Positions 42,270-50,876 of a stretch of 64,000 nucleotides of DNA are shown here, piece by piece (the first letter of the stretch is position 1; every line of letters begins with the position of its first letter). Source of the DNA: Paenibacillus aquistagni. GTDB lineage: Bacteria > Bacillota > Bacilli > Paenibacillales > Paenibacillaceae. The notes below the pieces were generated by a model. The model was given only the letters and a program-made list of their open reading frames with translations. It was not told the DNA's origin and searched no databases. The stretch covers positions 186,001 through 250,000 of the forward strand of contig NZ_FXAZ01000006.1 in the NCBI RefSeq assembly GCF_900177815.1. The letters are read 5' to 3'. The position numbers and the translations under genes are program-made.

Positions 42270-44018
42270 TTATCGGCGCAGGATGACAGCACTCATTCCT
42301 TCAATCGGTACAGGCATCTTGATGCCTGAAGCTTGATGCATTTCACCTGTAAGCACGTTGTGCCACTCTCCTGCAGCCATCGGCAGTCGAACGGAGCGGC
42401 GGCGTGTGCCATTGTTCACCACAATGACGAATTGCTCCTCTTCATCCGCGCGCTCATAAGCGATGACCTGATCCTGCTCCTTCGCATATAAGAAGCGGAA
42501 GCTGCCGGTGCGAAGCGCCGCATGCTCATGTCTTAGCTTGATCATGCGCTTGTAATAGTCGAGCAGCTCCTGATCCTGCTTCTCCTTGTCCCATTCCATG
42601 CATTTGCGGCAGCCCGGATCATTCTCACCATCCAGACCGACTTCATCGCCATAATAGATGCAAGGCGTTCCAAGGAAGGTGAGCTGGAACAGCGCCGCAA
42701 GCTTCATTCTGCGCTTGTCATTGCCGCACAGCGTCAGGAGACGCGCCGTATCGTGGCTGTCGAGCAGATTGAACATGACCTCATTTGCTTGCTGAGGGTA
42801 GCTGGCCAGCTGATGCTCGATCGCTTGTGCGAACTGTACGCCATCTATGCAGCGCTCAGCAAAGAAATCATGCATGGCATAGGTGAAGGGGTAGTTCATC
42901 ACCGCATCGAACTGGTCCCCTTGCAGCCACATCATGCCTTCATGGAACATCTCGCCCAGAATATAGGCGTCCGGATTGACCGCCTTCACCGTCTGCCGGA
43001 ATTCTCTCCAGAACTGGTGATCCACCTCATTCGCGACATCAAGGCGCCAGCCATCAATGCCAACCTCTTCTATCCAGTAGCGGGCGACATCCAACAAATA
43101 TTGCTTTACCTCAGGGTTCTCCGTGTTCAGCTTCGGCATCATCGGTGTAAAGGCAAACGTATCGAAGGTTGGAATGCCTTCCACGACGCGAAGAGGGAAT
43201 TCTCGCACATGGAACCAATCCTTATAGACCGACTGCTCGCCCTTTTCCAGCACATCCACATAAGGAGGAAACGAGTATCCGCAGTGATTGAACACGGCGT
43301 CCAGCAGCACACGAATCCCGCGCTTGTGGCAAGCTTCCACAAGTTCCTTCAGCTTCTCGTTAGTGCCAAAGTGAGGGTCCACCTTCATATAGTCCTTCGT
43401 GTCATACTTATGATTGGTTGTCGCCTCGAAGATCGGGGTGAAGTAAATCGCGTTAATTCCGAGCTCTTCCAGATGATCCGCACGGTCAATCACGCCCTGC
43501 AGATCTCCGCCGAAGTAATTGTCCGGCGCGGGCTCGCCGCCCCATGGGAGCACCTCTTCGGGATCGTTGCTCTTGTCTCCATTCGCAAAGCGCTCCGGGA
43601 AGATCTGATAGAATACCGCATCTTTAACCCAAGCAGGCGGAGTAAAGATATCCGCAGGGTTCAAGAACGGATACTCGAACCAGCTCTTCGTCGGCGTGGG
43701 CTCTTCCTTCTGGAAGCCGCGCTCGGTCATCCAGATCGTCTCCGTGCCCGATTCGAGCTTGAATACATAAGCAAGTCGACGATAAGGAGGCACTGTCTCT
43801 GCCTGCCAATAGTCAAACAGCTCATCTTGATACAAGCGAGTCATAGGCGCGGCCTCTGTCTTCTCAAGACCTTGCCAGCAATCGAATTTGTCACCGTAAT
43901 ACACGGTAATGCGATTGACATCATGTTTCTTGGTGCGAATGCGAACATGAATCGTGTTGCGGTCGTAGGCGTAAGCCCAGTTTTGCTTCGGACGATGGTA
44001 GATGGCTTCAAGCAGCAT
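42270..44018 (-). CDS. nplT: Neopullulanase/cyclomaltodextrinase-type GH13 enzyme
   Basis: A 582-residue cytoplasmic glycosidase. Residues 1-120 form the CBM34-type N-domain; the barrel starts at [18 protein letters not shown]. Catalytic residues: Asp327 ([11 protein letters not shown]), Glu356 (LGEMFHE) and Asp423 (NLLDSHD). It has the family motif [38 protein letters not shown]. It would cut imported cyclodextrins, maltodextrins or pullulan pieces. AGGAGAGGA precedes the ATG. It is the last gene of the minus-strand unit lacI, amylase, nplT. Confidence 0.9.
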   Translation of the reverse strand: MLLEAIYHRPKQNWAYAYDRNTIHVRIRTKKHDVNRITVYYGDKFDCWQGLEKTEAAPMTRLYQDELFDYWQAETVPPYRRLAYVFKLESGTETIWMTERGFQKEEPTPTKSWFEYPFLNPADIFTPPAWVKDAVFYQIFPERFANGDKSNDPEEVLPWGGEPAPDNYFGGDLQGVIDRADHLEELGINAIYFTPIFEATTNHKYDTKDYMKVDPHFGTNEKLKELVEACHKRGIRVLLDAVFNHCGYSFPPYVDVLEKGEQSVYKDWFHVREFPLRVVEGIPTFDTFAFTPMMPKLNTENPEVKQYLLDVARYWIEEVGIDGWRLDVANEVDHQFWREFRQTVKAVNPDAYILGEMFHEGMMWLQGDQFDAVMNYPFTYAMHDFFAERCIDGVQFAQAIEHQLASYPQQANEVMFNLLDSHDTARLLTLCGNDKRRMKLAALFQLTFLGTPCIYYGDEVGLDGENDPGCRKCMEWDKEKQDQELLDYYKRMIKLRHEHAALRTGSFRFLYAKEQDQVIAYERADEEEQFVIVVNNGTRRRSVRLPMAAGEWHNVLTGEMHQASGIKMPVPIEGMSAVILRR

Positions 44019-44094
44019 ATGATGTCCTCTCCTTTATGTTGAAGGTGTGAGCATAACGCAATGAGATGGCAAGGCTAGACAAGCAGGCATGTCG

Positions 44095-45777
44095 CTACGG
44101 TGACAGCACAATCGTGCTGTATGGAGGGAGTTGGACCACACCATTGCTGATAGCGGCGCCATCTGCGGTGGCGAAGCTCAGTGTGTGCAACGAGTGGGCA
44201 GCCGCATCCTCAAGCTTCACCTGCTGTGGATGGCTGGACAGATTGTGAAGCACAAGCCTTGCTTCATCGGCTGTTGCACGGATAAATGCGGCGACTTCAG
44301 GAGCGCCAGTCACATACGACTGGATGCCGCCTTGCTGCAGTATCGCATCCGACTGCCGATACTGCAGGAGCTTCTTATAATGAGTCCATAACGAATTCGG
44401 GTCTTTCATCTGTGCTTCTACCGATATGGTGTCTGGATTGGACAGCGCCTCAACGGAGAAGGTCATCCCTTGCGAGCGGCGCTCGGTGGTCCAGATCATA
44501 GGCTCGCGTATTCGTTCGTCAGGCTTCATGCCCTGCATGCCGATTTCTTCTCCGTAGTAAATAAAAGGATTGCCAGGCAGCGTCAGCAAGAGGGAAGCTG
44601 CCATTTTTGCATGCTCGATATGGCCCTCAAGCTCGCTCATGACGCGATTCTCATCATGGTTCGTCAGGAAGGGAGCATCGACAAATTGACCATTCGACTG
44701 CTTGCTGTAGAAGCTATAGATACGGCTTATCATAGCCCCGATATCCGCATCCCGCTCATCCTTAGCCATTGAGATCAGTCGTTTGGACATGTCAAAGTTG
44801 AAGGCGGAATCCAGGCCCTGATTCAAGAAAGGTCCGATTACAGCAGGAGAGTCCCATACCTCGCCGATCAGATAAGCGCTCGCATTCCCCTCATGTACGG
44901 CGGTACGGAACTCCTGCCACCATGCTTGATTGCTGCTTACGACCTTCGGATCTTGGCTCGTATTCTGGAAGTCTTCATATACATGCTTGGCGGCATCGAG
45001 GCGGAAGCCGTCTACCCCAAGCTTCAGCCAGAATTCAGCAATTTGCTTGATCTCAGCACGCACCTCAGGCTGATCCATATGAAGATCGGGCATGCCCTCC
45101 CAGAAGATGCCGAGATAATGACGGCCTTGCAGCTCATGCCAAGCCTGCTGGCCCCATGCGCCGCGTGTCCCAGAGTCAAGGCCAAGCTCTTCTGCCCACA
45201 TGTACCAATCCCGCTTCGGACTGTTCTCATCAGACATGGCCTCCTTGAACCAAGGGTGCTCGATGCTGGTATGATTGACAACCAAGTCCATGATGATCTT
45301 CATATCCCGCTTATGTGCTTCCGCAAGCAGAAGCTTGAAGTCTTCAAGTGTTCCATAGTCGGGATGGATATCATAATAATCGGTGACATCATAGCCGTGG
45401 TAGGAAGGAGAAGGGTTAATCGGCATAAGCCAAATATGCTGTATCCCAAGCTCCTCTAGATAATCAAGCTTGGCGGTGACTCCATTCAGGTCTCCGATGC
45501 CGTCGCCATTCGTATCATAGAAGGAACGGACAAAGATCTCATAGAATACACCGTCACTCTCTCCCATAGGAATGAGGGCATCTTTCAGCTTAAGAGTGGA
45601 GGCATCCGCCTCCATGGAGCTCGAATGATCGGTACTCGCATTCGCGCTCAGCGCCTGCTCCTCTGTCGGCTTTTGTGCTGGAGCAGCGGACTCACAGCCT
45701 GACGCTAGAAGCATAACCAATAATGTAAGCGTGAACATTTGAAAAAGCGATACAAGCCATCTTCTGGAGGTGAGCAA
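44095..45777 (-). CDS. Lipoprotein alpha-amylase (GH13)
   Basis: A 560-residue enzyme. Signal peptide with lipobox-like ASGC (Cys28), a Ser/Ala-rich linker, then a GH13 barrel from about residue 75 (GVFYEIFVRSFYDTNGDGIGDLNGV). Catalytic Asp261 (DGFRLDAAKHV), Glu306 (IGEVWDS) and Asp375 (TNHDENR). It would cut starch or maltodextrin at the cell surface. The start is TTG, nine bases after AAAGGGG. It lies between lacI and nplT, facing away from malEFG, and so feeds the importer. Confidence 0.9.
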   Translation of the reverse strand: MLTSRRWLVSLFQMFTLTLLVMLLASGCESAAPAQKPTEEQALSANASTDHSSSMEADASTLKLKDALIPMGESDGVFYEIFVRSFYDTNGDGIGDLNGVTAKLDYLEELGIQHIWLMPINPSPSYHGYDVTDYYDIHPDYGTLEDFKLLLAEAHKRDMKIIMDLVVNHTSIEHPWFKEAMSDENSPKRDWYMWAEELGLDSGTRGAWGQQAWHELQGRHYLGIFWEGMPDLHMDQPEVRAEIKQIAEFWLKLGVDGFRLDAAKHVYEDFQNTSQDPKVVSSNQAWWQEFRTAVHEGNASAYLIGEVWDSPAVIGPFLNQGLDSAFNFDMSKRLISMAKDERDADIGAMISRIYSFYSKQSNGQFVDAPFLTNHDENRVMSELEGHIEHAKMAASLLLTLPGNPFIYYGEEIGMQGMKPDERIREPMIWTTERRSQGMTFSVEALSNPDTISVEAQMKDPNSLWTHYKKLLQYRQSDAILQQGGIQSYVTGAPEVAAFIRATADEARLVLHNLSSHPQQVKLEDAAAHSLHTLSFATADGAAISNGVVQLPPYSTIVLSP

Positions 45778-45843
45778 TGTTTATCGCCCCTTTGCAGATT
45801 GGTTAATAAATGGATCAAACCCATGCTGTATCTCATTTTGATG

Positions 45844-46869
45844 CTAGCTCTGTTCTGGCGGCCTCACCGAATCTCTCCATATCAGCTGATGCGCAATAAT
45901 GATGCGAGCCTGCTCGAACCCATCGCCCTTGATGTGCTGGATCAAAGCCTGCACGGTGGACTGGCCCATTTGATAGGTGCCGATATCAACAGTCGAGATC
46001 TGGGGCAGACACATTTCTGCAAGAGAGGTATTGTTGAAGCCTACGACGCTGCAATCCTCAGGCACACGGAGACCATTGTTCCATAAGGACCGAATGATGC
46101 CGAAGGCAAGGACATCGTCAATCGTGATGACAGCTGTCGGCCGATCCTCAAGCTTTACCAGCTGATCCGCGATATGGGCGGCAGATTCAGGCGTGAATGT
46201 CCCTTCAAATACATAATGATCTTGAATAGCAATGCCGGCCTCAAGCAAAGCCTTGGTATAGCCATCAAAGCGGTCCTTTGATACCGTCAGCTCCATAGGT
46301 CCGCTCACAAAGCCGATGCGGCGATGGCCAAGCTGGATCAGATGGCGGGTAATGCTGTAAGCAGCCGCAATATTGTCATTGTCGACAGAGGTAATATCGC
46401 TGTAATCCTCGCTGCGCCCAACCAGTACGAATGGGAATTTCTTCTCGCGCAGAAAAGAGATGTTTGTATCATCTTTATGCGAGGACAGCAGCACGATGCC
46501 ATCCACATTGCGGCCCTGCACAAGGCGTTCTACCGCTTTTACTTCCTCCATAGGGCTTGCGCCAGTCGTCATGAGAACGTCGTAGCCGCAAGAAGCGGCC
46601 TTCGTTACAATGCCTCGAATAATCTCCGAGAAAAATTGATTCTGGAACAATTCATCAGCGGGGCGGGGAAGAACGATGCCAATATTATTCGTCGTCTTCG
46701 TCACTAAGCTCTTCGCCAAAGTATTCGGATGGTAACCAAGCTCCTCCATAACCTTGCGTACTTTGCGGCTTGTCTTCTGGCTGATCCGCGAATCATTGGA
46801 GATGACGCGCGATACGGTAGAAGGGGACACACCAGCCTTTGCGGCGACGTGTACAATGGTTACTGCCAT
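45844..46869 (-). CDS. LacI-family regulator 1 of the maltodextrin locus
   Basis: About 341 residues: LacI helix-turn-helix (VTIVHVAAKAGVSPSTVSRVISNDSRISQKTSRKVRKVMEELGYHPN) and a periplasmic-binding-type sensor domain (NIGIVLPRPADELFQNQFFSEIIRGIV). GAGG fits ATG 46869 (MAVTIV) better than ATG 46875. It is very similar over its whole length to the regulator at 53630. It heads lacI-amylase-nplT. Its promoter shares one operator with the divergent malE promoter, which predicts control of both. A maltose-type inducer is inferred from context. Confidence 0.92.
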   Translation of the reverse strand: MAVTIVHVAAKAGVSPSTVSRVISNDSRISQKTSRKVRKVMEELGYHPNTLAKSLVTKTTNNIGIVLPRPADELFQNQFFSEIIRGIVTKAASCGYDVLMTTGASPMEEVKAVERLVQGRNVDGIVLLSSHKDDTNISFLREKKFPFVLVGRSEDYSDITSVDNDNIAAAYSITRHLIQLGHRRIGFVSGPMELTVSKDRFDGYTKALLEAGIAIQDHYVFEGTFTPESAAHIADQLVKLEDRPTAVITIDDVLAFGIIRSLWNNGLRVPEDCSVVGFNNTSLAEMCLPQISTVDIGTYQMGQSTVQALIQHIKGDGFEQARIIIAHQLIWRDSVRPPEQS

Positions 46870-46916
46870 AATCATAACCTCGCTTACTTGTTCCTATTTC
46901 TATGTTGATGAGTCAA

Positions 46917-46978
46917 AGTATAGAGTAAAAAAAAGTTTTATGCAAACGGTTTACAAAATATTGGGCCGTATGTATAAT
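46917..46978. promoter_or_regulatory. Back-to-back promoters sharing one LacI operator
   Basis: Plus strand (malE): TTTACA (46950-46955), 17 bases, TATAAT (46973-46978). Minus strand (lacI): TTGCAT (46945-46940), 17 bases, TATACT (46922-46917). The two -35 boxes are the ends of the operator TGCAAAC-G-GTTTACA (46941-46955), a 15-base LacI-type palindrome with six of seven pairs. One bound dimer would shut both promoters. Confidence 0.75.
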
Positions 46979-46988
46979 TCGTGTTAGA

Positions 46989-47002
46989 CGTAATCGCTTA
47001 CA
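46989..47002 (+). promoter_or_regulatory. cre-like site in the malE leader
   Basis: CGTAATCGCTTACA matches TGWNANCGNTNWCA with one mismatch (first base). It lies at about +5 of the malE transcript, a typical CcpA roadblock position. Confidence 0.55.
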
Positions 47003-47041
47003 AAACCTTTATTCAAGCAGTTATATTTTTTTAACCTGTTA

Positions 47042-47055
47042 TGCAAAGGTTTGCA
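47042..47055 (+). promoter_or_regulatory. Second LacI-type operator in the malE leader
   Basis: TGCAAAGGTTTGCA is a dyad TGCAAA-N2-TTTGCA, with the same half-site as the operator at 46941. It is about 100 bases from it, so a DNA loop by a tetramer is possible. Confidence 0.5.
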
Positions 47056-47158
47056 CAAATATTGCACAATATTGCGCAGATCACGTCGAATGGCACTCCA
47101 ATATGCAGCATAATGTTCCACACATCATCAACCAGAACCGAAAGGGGCAAATAAGGAC

Positions 47159-48445
47159 ATGAAGAAATGGGTAGGTCTGCTATTGTCGATTATGATGGTA
47201 TTTACGTTAACCGCTTGTGGTGGAGGGAACAGCGCGGCACCTGCGGATACAGGCTCAACGACAACTAATGAGCAAGCGACAGATCATGAAGCGGCAAGTG
47301 ATGAGCTTGTTCCTGAGGATGGCGCAAGCCTCGTCGTTTGGGAGAGTAAAGAAGCGCGTCCGTTCGTAGAGGCGATCGCTAAGGAATTTACTGCGAAGTA
47401 CAACGTTCCTGTCAAATATGAAGAAGTGGCTGCGCCAGATCAAGTCAACAAGCTGGTGAATGACGGCCCTGCAGGAATTGCGGCTGACATAGTCGTGTTC
47501 CCTCACGATAACTTGGGCAAGGCTGTAACAGCAGGCTTGATCTTGCCTAATGACTATTTCGAAGAAAAGTCACGCGCGGAGAACTCGGAGCTCGCAGTCA
47601 ATGCATCCTCCTATGAAGATGTGCTGTATGGCTATCCACGCTCGGTTGAGACGCTGATTATGTTCTATAACAAGGATCTGGTTCCTGAAGCACCTAAGAC
47701 AATGGAAGAAGTTATGGAATTGTCGAAGACGATGAATGATGTGAAGAACAAAAAATATACGTACATGTGGGAAATGGGCAACTTCTATTATGACTACATG
47801 TTCTTGGCAACAACAGGCGGCTATATCTTTGGCGGCGAAGGCAGCGATAAGAACGATATCGGCCTGAATAATGAAGGCGCAATCAAGGGTGCCACATTCC
47901 TGCAGCAATTTGCGAAGCAAGTGCTCCCATTGACGACTTCTGATGCTACAGGCGACGTGAAAAAGGCGCTCTTTACAAGCGGCAAGCTTGCATTGAATAT
48001 CGATGGCCCTTGGGCAATTCCTGACTTGAAGGCATCTGGCATCAACCTTGGAGCAGCGCCAATCCCTAGCATTGAAGGCCAGCCTTCCAAGACGTTCTCG
48101 GGCGTGAAGTCCTGGTACGTGAACTCTTATACGAAGTACCCGAATGCAGCGAAGCTGTTTGCAGAATTCGCATCCACGAAGGAAGCGCAGTTGAAAAACT
48201 ATGAGCTGACTGGCGTTGTACCTGCGAACAAAGAAGCAGCGGCTGATTCCAAGGTGGCAAGCGATCCATTTACTGTCGCAGTGCTTGAGCAGTTCAAGAA
48301 CTCCTATCCAATGCCAGCCATCCCTGAGATGGGCAGCGTATGGAGTCCGATGGCAGCTGGACTTGCTGATGTATTGAACAAAGGCAAAGATCCAAAAGCA
48401 GCGCTTGATAACGCCGTTCAACAAATCAAAGACGCGAATAAGTAA
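47159..48445 (+). CDS. malE: Maltose/maltodextrin-binding lipoprotein
   Basis: A 428-residue ABC solute-binding lipoprotein. Lipobox LTAC gives Cys20; a linker rich in Ala/Thr/Glu follows. The MalE-like fold is seen from LVVWESKEARPFVEAIAKEFTAKYNVPVKYEEV, with DIVVFPHDNLGKAVTAGLI, YGYPRSVETLIMFYNKDLVPEAPKTMEE, and GPWAIPDLKASGINLGAAPIP. AAAGGGG precedes the ATG. The leader is about 170 bases with operators and a cre-like site. It is followed by a hairpin and malF, malG. The importing ATPase is not in the window. Confidence 0.93.
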   Translation: MKKWVGLLLSIMMVFTLTACGGGNSAAPADTGSTTTNEQATDHEAASDELVPEDGASLVVWESKEARPFVEAIAKEFTAKYNVPVKYEEVAAPDQVNKLVNDGPAGIAADIVVFPHDNLGKAVTAGLILPNDYFEEKSRAENSELAVNASSYEDVLYGYPRSVETLIMFYNKDLVPEAPKTMEEVMELSKTMNDVKNKKYTYMWEMGNFYYDYMFLATTGGYIFGGEGSDKNDIGLNNEGAIKGATFLQQFAKQVLPLTTSDATGDVKKALFTSGKLALNIDGPWAIPDLKASGINLGAAPIPSIEGQPSKTFSGVKSWYVNSYTKYPNAAKLFAEFASTKEAQLKNYELTGVVPANKEAAADSKVASDPFTVAVLEQFKNSYPMPAIPEMGSVWSPMAAGLADVLNKGKDPKAALDNAVQQIKDANK

Positions 48446-48455
48446 TGTGCAAAAA

Positions 48456-48489
48456 GGGCCCGGGGGAGTGAGATCGCTCGTCCGGGCCA
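48456..48489 (+). other. Stable intercistronic hairpin between malE and malF
   Basis: GGCCCGG (48457-48463) pairs with CCGGGCC (48482-48488), with no T-tract after it. It likely protects the malE mRNA 3' end and leads to more MalE than MalF/MalG, as seen for similar hairpins in binding-protein operons. Confidence 0.55.
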
Positions 48490-48555
48490 TTCCAATCCGA
48501 TCGTTCAGCCCGTAGAACGATATGGGGATCGGGTAAGGAGGAAGGGGAGAACGCT

Positions 48556-49944
48556 ATGAGCACTCGACAACAGGCTTCATTGGATGGCAGTGCCCAACAT
48601 CGCTCGCCAGAGACGGCGCCGCATAAAGAAAAAGAGAATACAGGTGTAATAGCCGCTATACTGTCAGGTGTGTTTTGGGGTTTAGGCCAATGCTTTAACC
48701 GACAATATGTCAAAGGCATATTGTTCATGCTGCTAGAAGCAATGGGATTGTTTTACTTGATTAATTATTTGCCTCGTGCCGTATGGGGGCTTTATACCCT
48801 CGGAGAGACGCCTTCTCAGATGATGAAGGTCGGCAAGCTCTACAAGATGGTCCCTGGGGATCATTCCATTCATTTGCTGATTAAAGGTCTTATTACGCTG
48901 CTTGTCCTATTCGTATTTATCTGGATTTATGTCCTGATCGTTAGAGATGCCCTGAACGTGGGACGCCAGCGTGCTAAAGGTGACAAACCGAACAATTTCG
49001 TGCAGAGCTTGGTTTTTGTGCAAGAGCATAAATTTGCTTATCTATTCTTGGCATTGCCTACAGCAGCCGTATTGTTCTTTACGATAATGCCGATTATCTT
49101 CATGATTCTGCTTGCCTTCACGAACTACTCGGCACCTGATCATATTCCACCTGCGAAGCTTGTGAATTGGGTTGGCTTCCAGAACTTCGCCGATCTCCTC
49201 CAGCTTGGCACATGGAGCGGTACCTTCTATGGCGTCCTTGCTTGGACAATCATTTGGGCGATTCTTGCAACCGTGACCTGTTATTTCGGAGGCATTCTAG
49301 TCGCTTTGCTGGTACAGCAGGCTGGAATTAAGTTCAAGACGATGTGGCGGACGATCTTCATTATTCCATATGCGATTCCGCAAATGCTGTCTTTCTTGAT
49401 CATGCGCAATATGTTTAACGGCGAGTTCGGACCCATCAACCAGTATTTAAGCTACTTTGGCTTAGGCAAGCTGCCATGGCTGTCTGATCCTTTCTGGGCA
49501 AAGGTTACCGTACTCCTCGTGAATATGTGGGTCGGCATTCCTGTTACAATGGTGCTTGTTATCGGGATCTTGACGACGATCCCCCGCGATATGTATGAAG
49601 CGGCAGAGGTTGATGGAGCAACTGCATGGCACAAATTCAAGGCTATCACGATGCCGATGATCCTGTATTCAACAGCACCGATTCTAATCGGACAATTTGC
49701 AGGCAACATCAACAACTTTAACGTCATCTTCCTGATGACCAACGGCAATCCGCCTAATGGCGAATATCAATATGCGGGCAGCACGGACTTGCTCGTGACT
49801 TGGCTCTACAAGCTGACGCTTGATAACAACAAGTTCAACATTGCGGCAGCCATTGGCATCATCATCTTTATTATCGTAGCTTCCTTATCCATCTGGAGCT
49901 ACCGCCGTACACGTTCGTTCCGAGAGGAGGATATGATCCAATGA
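48556..49944 (+). CDS. malF: Maltodextrin ABC transporter permease (MalF type)
   Basis: A 462-residue permease. It has an extended N-terminal region with two further hydrophobic segments (about 30-75 and 110-135) before the usual FLALPTAAVLFFTIMPIIFMILLAFTNYS helix, as in MalF. The EAA loop is YEAAEVDGATAWHKFKAITMPMI near residue 350. AAGGAGGAAGG precedes the ATG. It overlaps malG by four bases (ATGA). Confidence 0.93.
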   Translation: MSTRQQASLDGSAQHRSPETAPHKEKENTGVIAAILSGVFWGLGQCFNRQYVKGILFMLLEAMGLFYLINYLPRAVWGLYTLGETPSQMMKVGKLYKMVPGDHSIHLLIKGLITLLVLFVFIWIYVLIVRDALNVGRQRAKGDKPNNFVQSLVFVQEHKFAYLFLALPTAAVLFFTIMPIIFMILLAFTNYSAPDHIPPAKLVNWVGFQNFADLLQLGTWSGTFYGVLAWTIIWAILATVTCYFGGILVALLVQQAGIKFKTMWRTIFIIPYAIPQMLSFLIMRNMFNGEFGPINQYLSYFGLGKLPWLSDPFWAKVTVLLVNMWVGIPVTMVLVIGILTTIPRDMYEAAEVDGATAWHKFKAITMPMILYSTAPILIGQFAGNINNFNVIFLMTNGNPPNGEYQYAGSTDLLVTWLYKLTLDNNKFNIAAAIGIIIFIIVASLSIWSYRRTRSFREEDMIQ

Positions 49945-50783
49945 GTGTAGGTGCGAAGAAAAACTCACGGGTACGTCTGATTCTAAGCTATGGGCTGCTT
50001 ATTCTTATTGCGCTCAGCGTATTCTATCCAACATTTTGGATTCTGATGTCGTCCATTCGTCCAGGCACATCGATTTATAGTGAGACGCTTATTCCGACAA
50101 ATCCGACGATCGAGCACTATATCAGTCTCTTTACATCGGAGCAGTATCAATATGGGCAGTGGTATCTCAACACGTTGAAGATTGCCACCTTCAATATGAT
50201 TTTCGGCGTGATTCTGGTTGTGATGACGGCTTATGCCCTGTCGCGTTTCCGCTTCTATGGCAGGAAGAACCTGATGTCCGGGATGCTCGTTCTAGGCATG
50301 TTCCCAGGCTTTATGAGCATGATTGCAATTTATATCCTGCTTATGCAATTGAATCTTCTCGATACTCATCTCGCGTTGATTCTCGTCTATTCCGCAGGTG
50401 CTCCGCTTGGCGCGTTTGTGGTCAAAGGATTTTTTGATACGATTCCAAAAAGCTTGGAGGAATCCGCCCGCATCGATGGCGCGACACACTGGACCGTATT
50501 TATCCGAATCATGCTGCCGCTCTCGAAGCCAATGATTACGTATGTCGGGCTGATGACCTTTGCAGGCGCTTGGGGAGACTTTATCTTCGCCCGCCTTGTG
50601 CTGCGCACAAAGGAAAAATGGACGCTTGCGATCGGCTTGTGGGATATGGTCAACAATGCATCGACCAACTTCACGATGTTTGCCGCTGGCGCGGTGCTGA
50701 TTGCAATTCCGATTGCGCTTCTGTACTTGTTCTTGCAGCGCTTCCTCGTTGAAGGGCTGACCGCAGGTGCAAGCAAAGGCTAA
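49941..50783 (+). CDS. malG: Maltodextrin ABC transporter permease (MalG type)
   Basis: A 280-residue permease with six membrane segments. It begins LILSYGLLILIALSVFYPTFWILMSSIRPG; the EAA loop is LEESARIDGATHWTVFIRIMLPLSKP near residue 172; it ends FLQRFLVEGLTAGASKG, the standard MalG ending. It overlaps malF by four bases. Together with malE and malF it forms the maltodextrin importer; the ATPase is presumably an MsmX-like protein encoded elsewhere. Confidence 0.94.
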   Translation: MSVGAKKNSRVRLILSYGLLILIALSVFYPTFWILMSSIRPGTSIYSETLIPTNPTIEHYISLFTSEQYQYGQWYLNTLKIATFNMIFGVILVVMTAYALSRFRFYGRKNLMSGMLVLGMFPGFMSMIAIYILLMQLNLLDTHLALILVYSAGAPLGAFVVKGFFDTIPKSLEESARIDGATHWTVFIRIMLPLSKPMITYVGLMTFAGAWGDFIFARLVLRTKEKWTLAIGLWDMVNNASTNFTMFAAGAVLIAIPIALLYLFLQRFLVEGLTAGASKG

Positions 50784-50876
50784 GGTTGTATAAAAAGCAA
50801 GGAAAAACAGAATGACGCCAATGATTAGATCAAAACAAGAGATGTTGTTTGGATATAGAGAGCAGGAGGGGTAATC

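Noticed and set aside
42753-44042. 429-codon frame opposite neopullulanase
   Set aside because: Antisense to an intact GH13 enzyme with complete catalytic residues.
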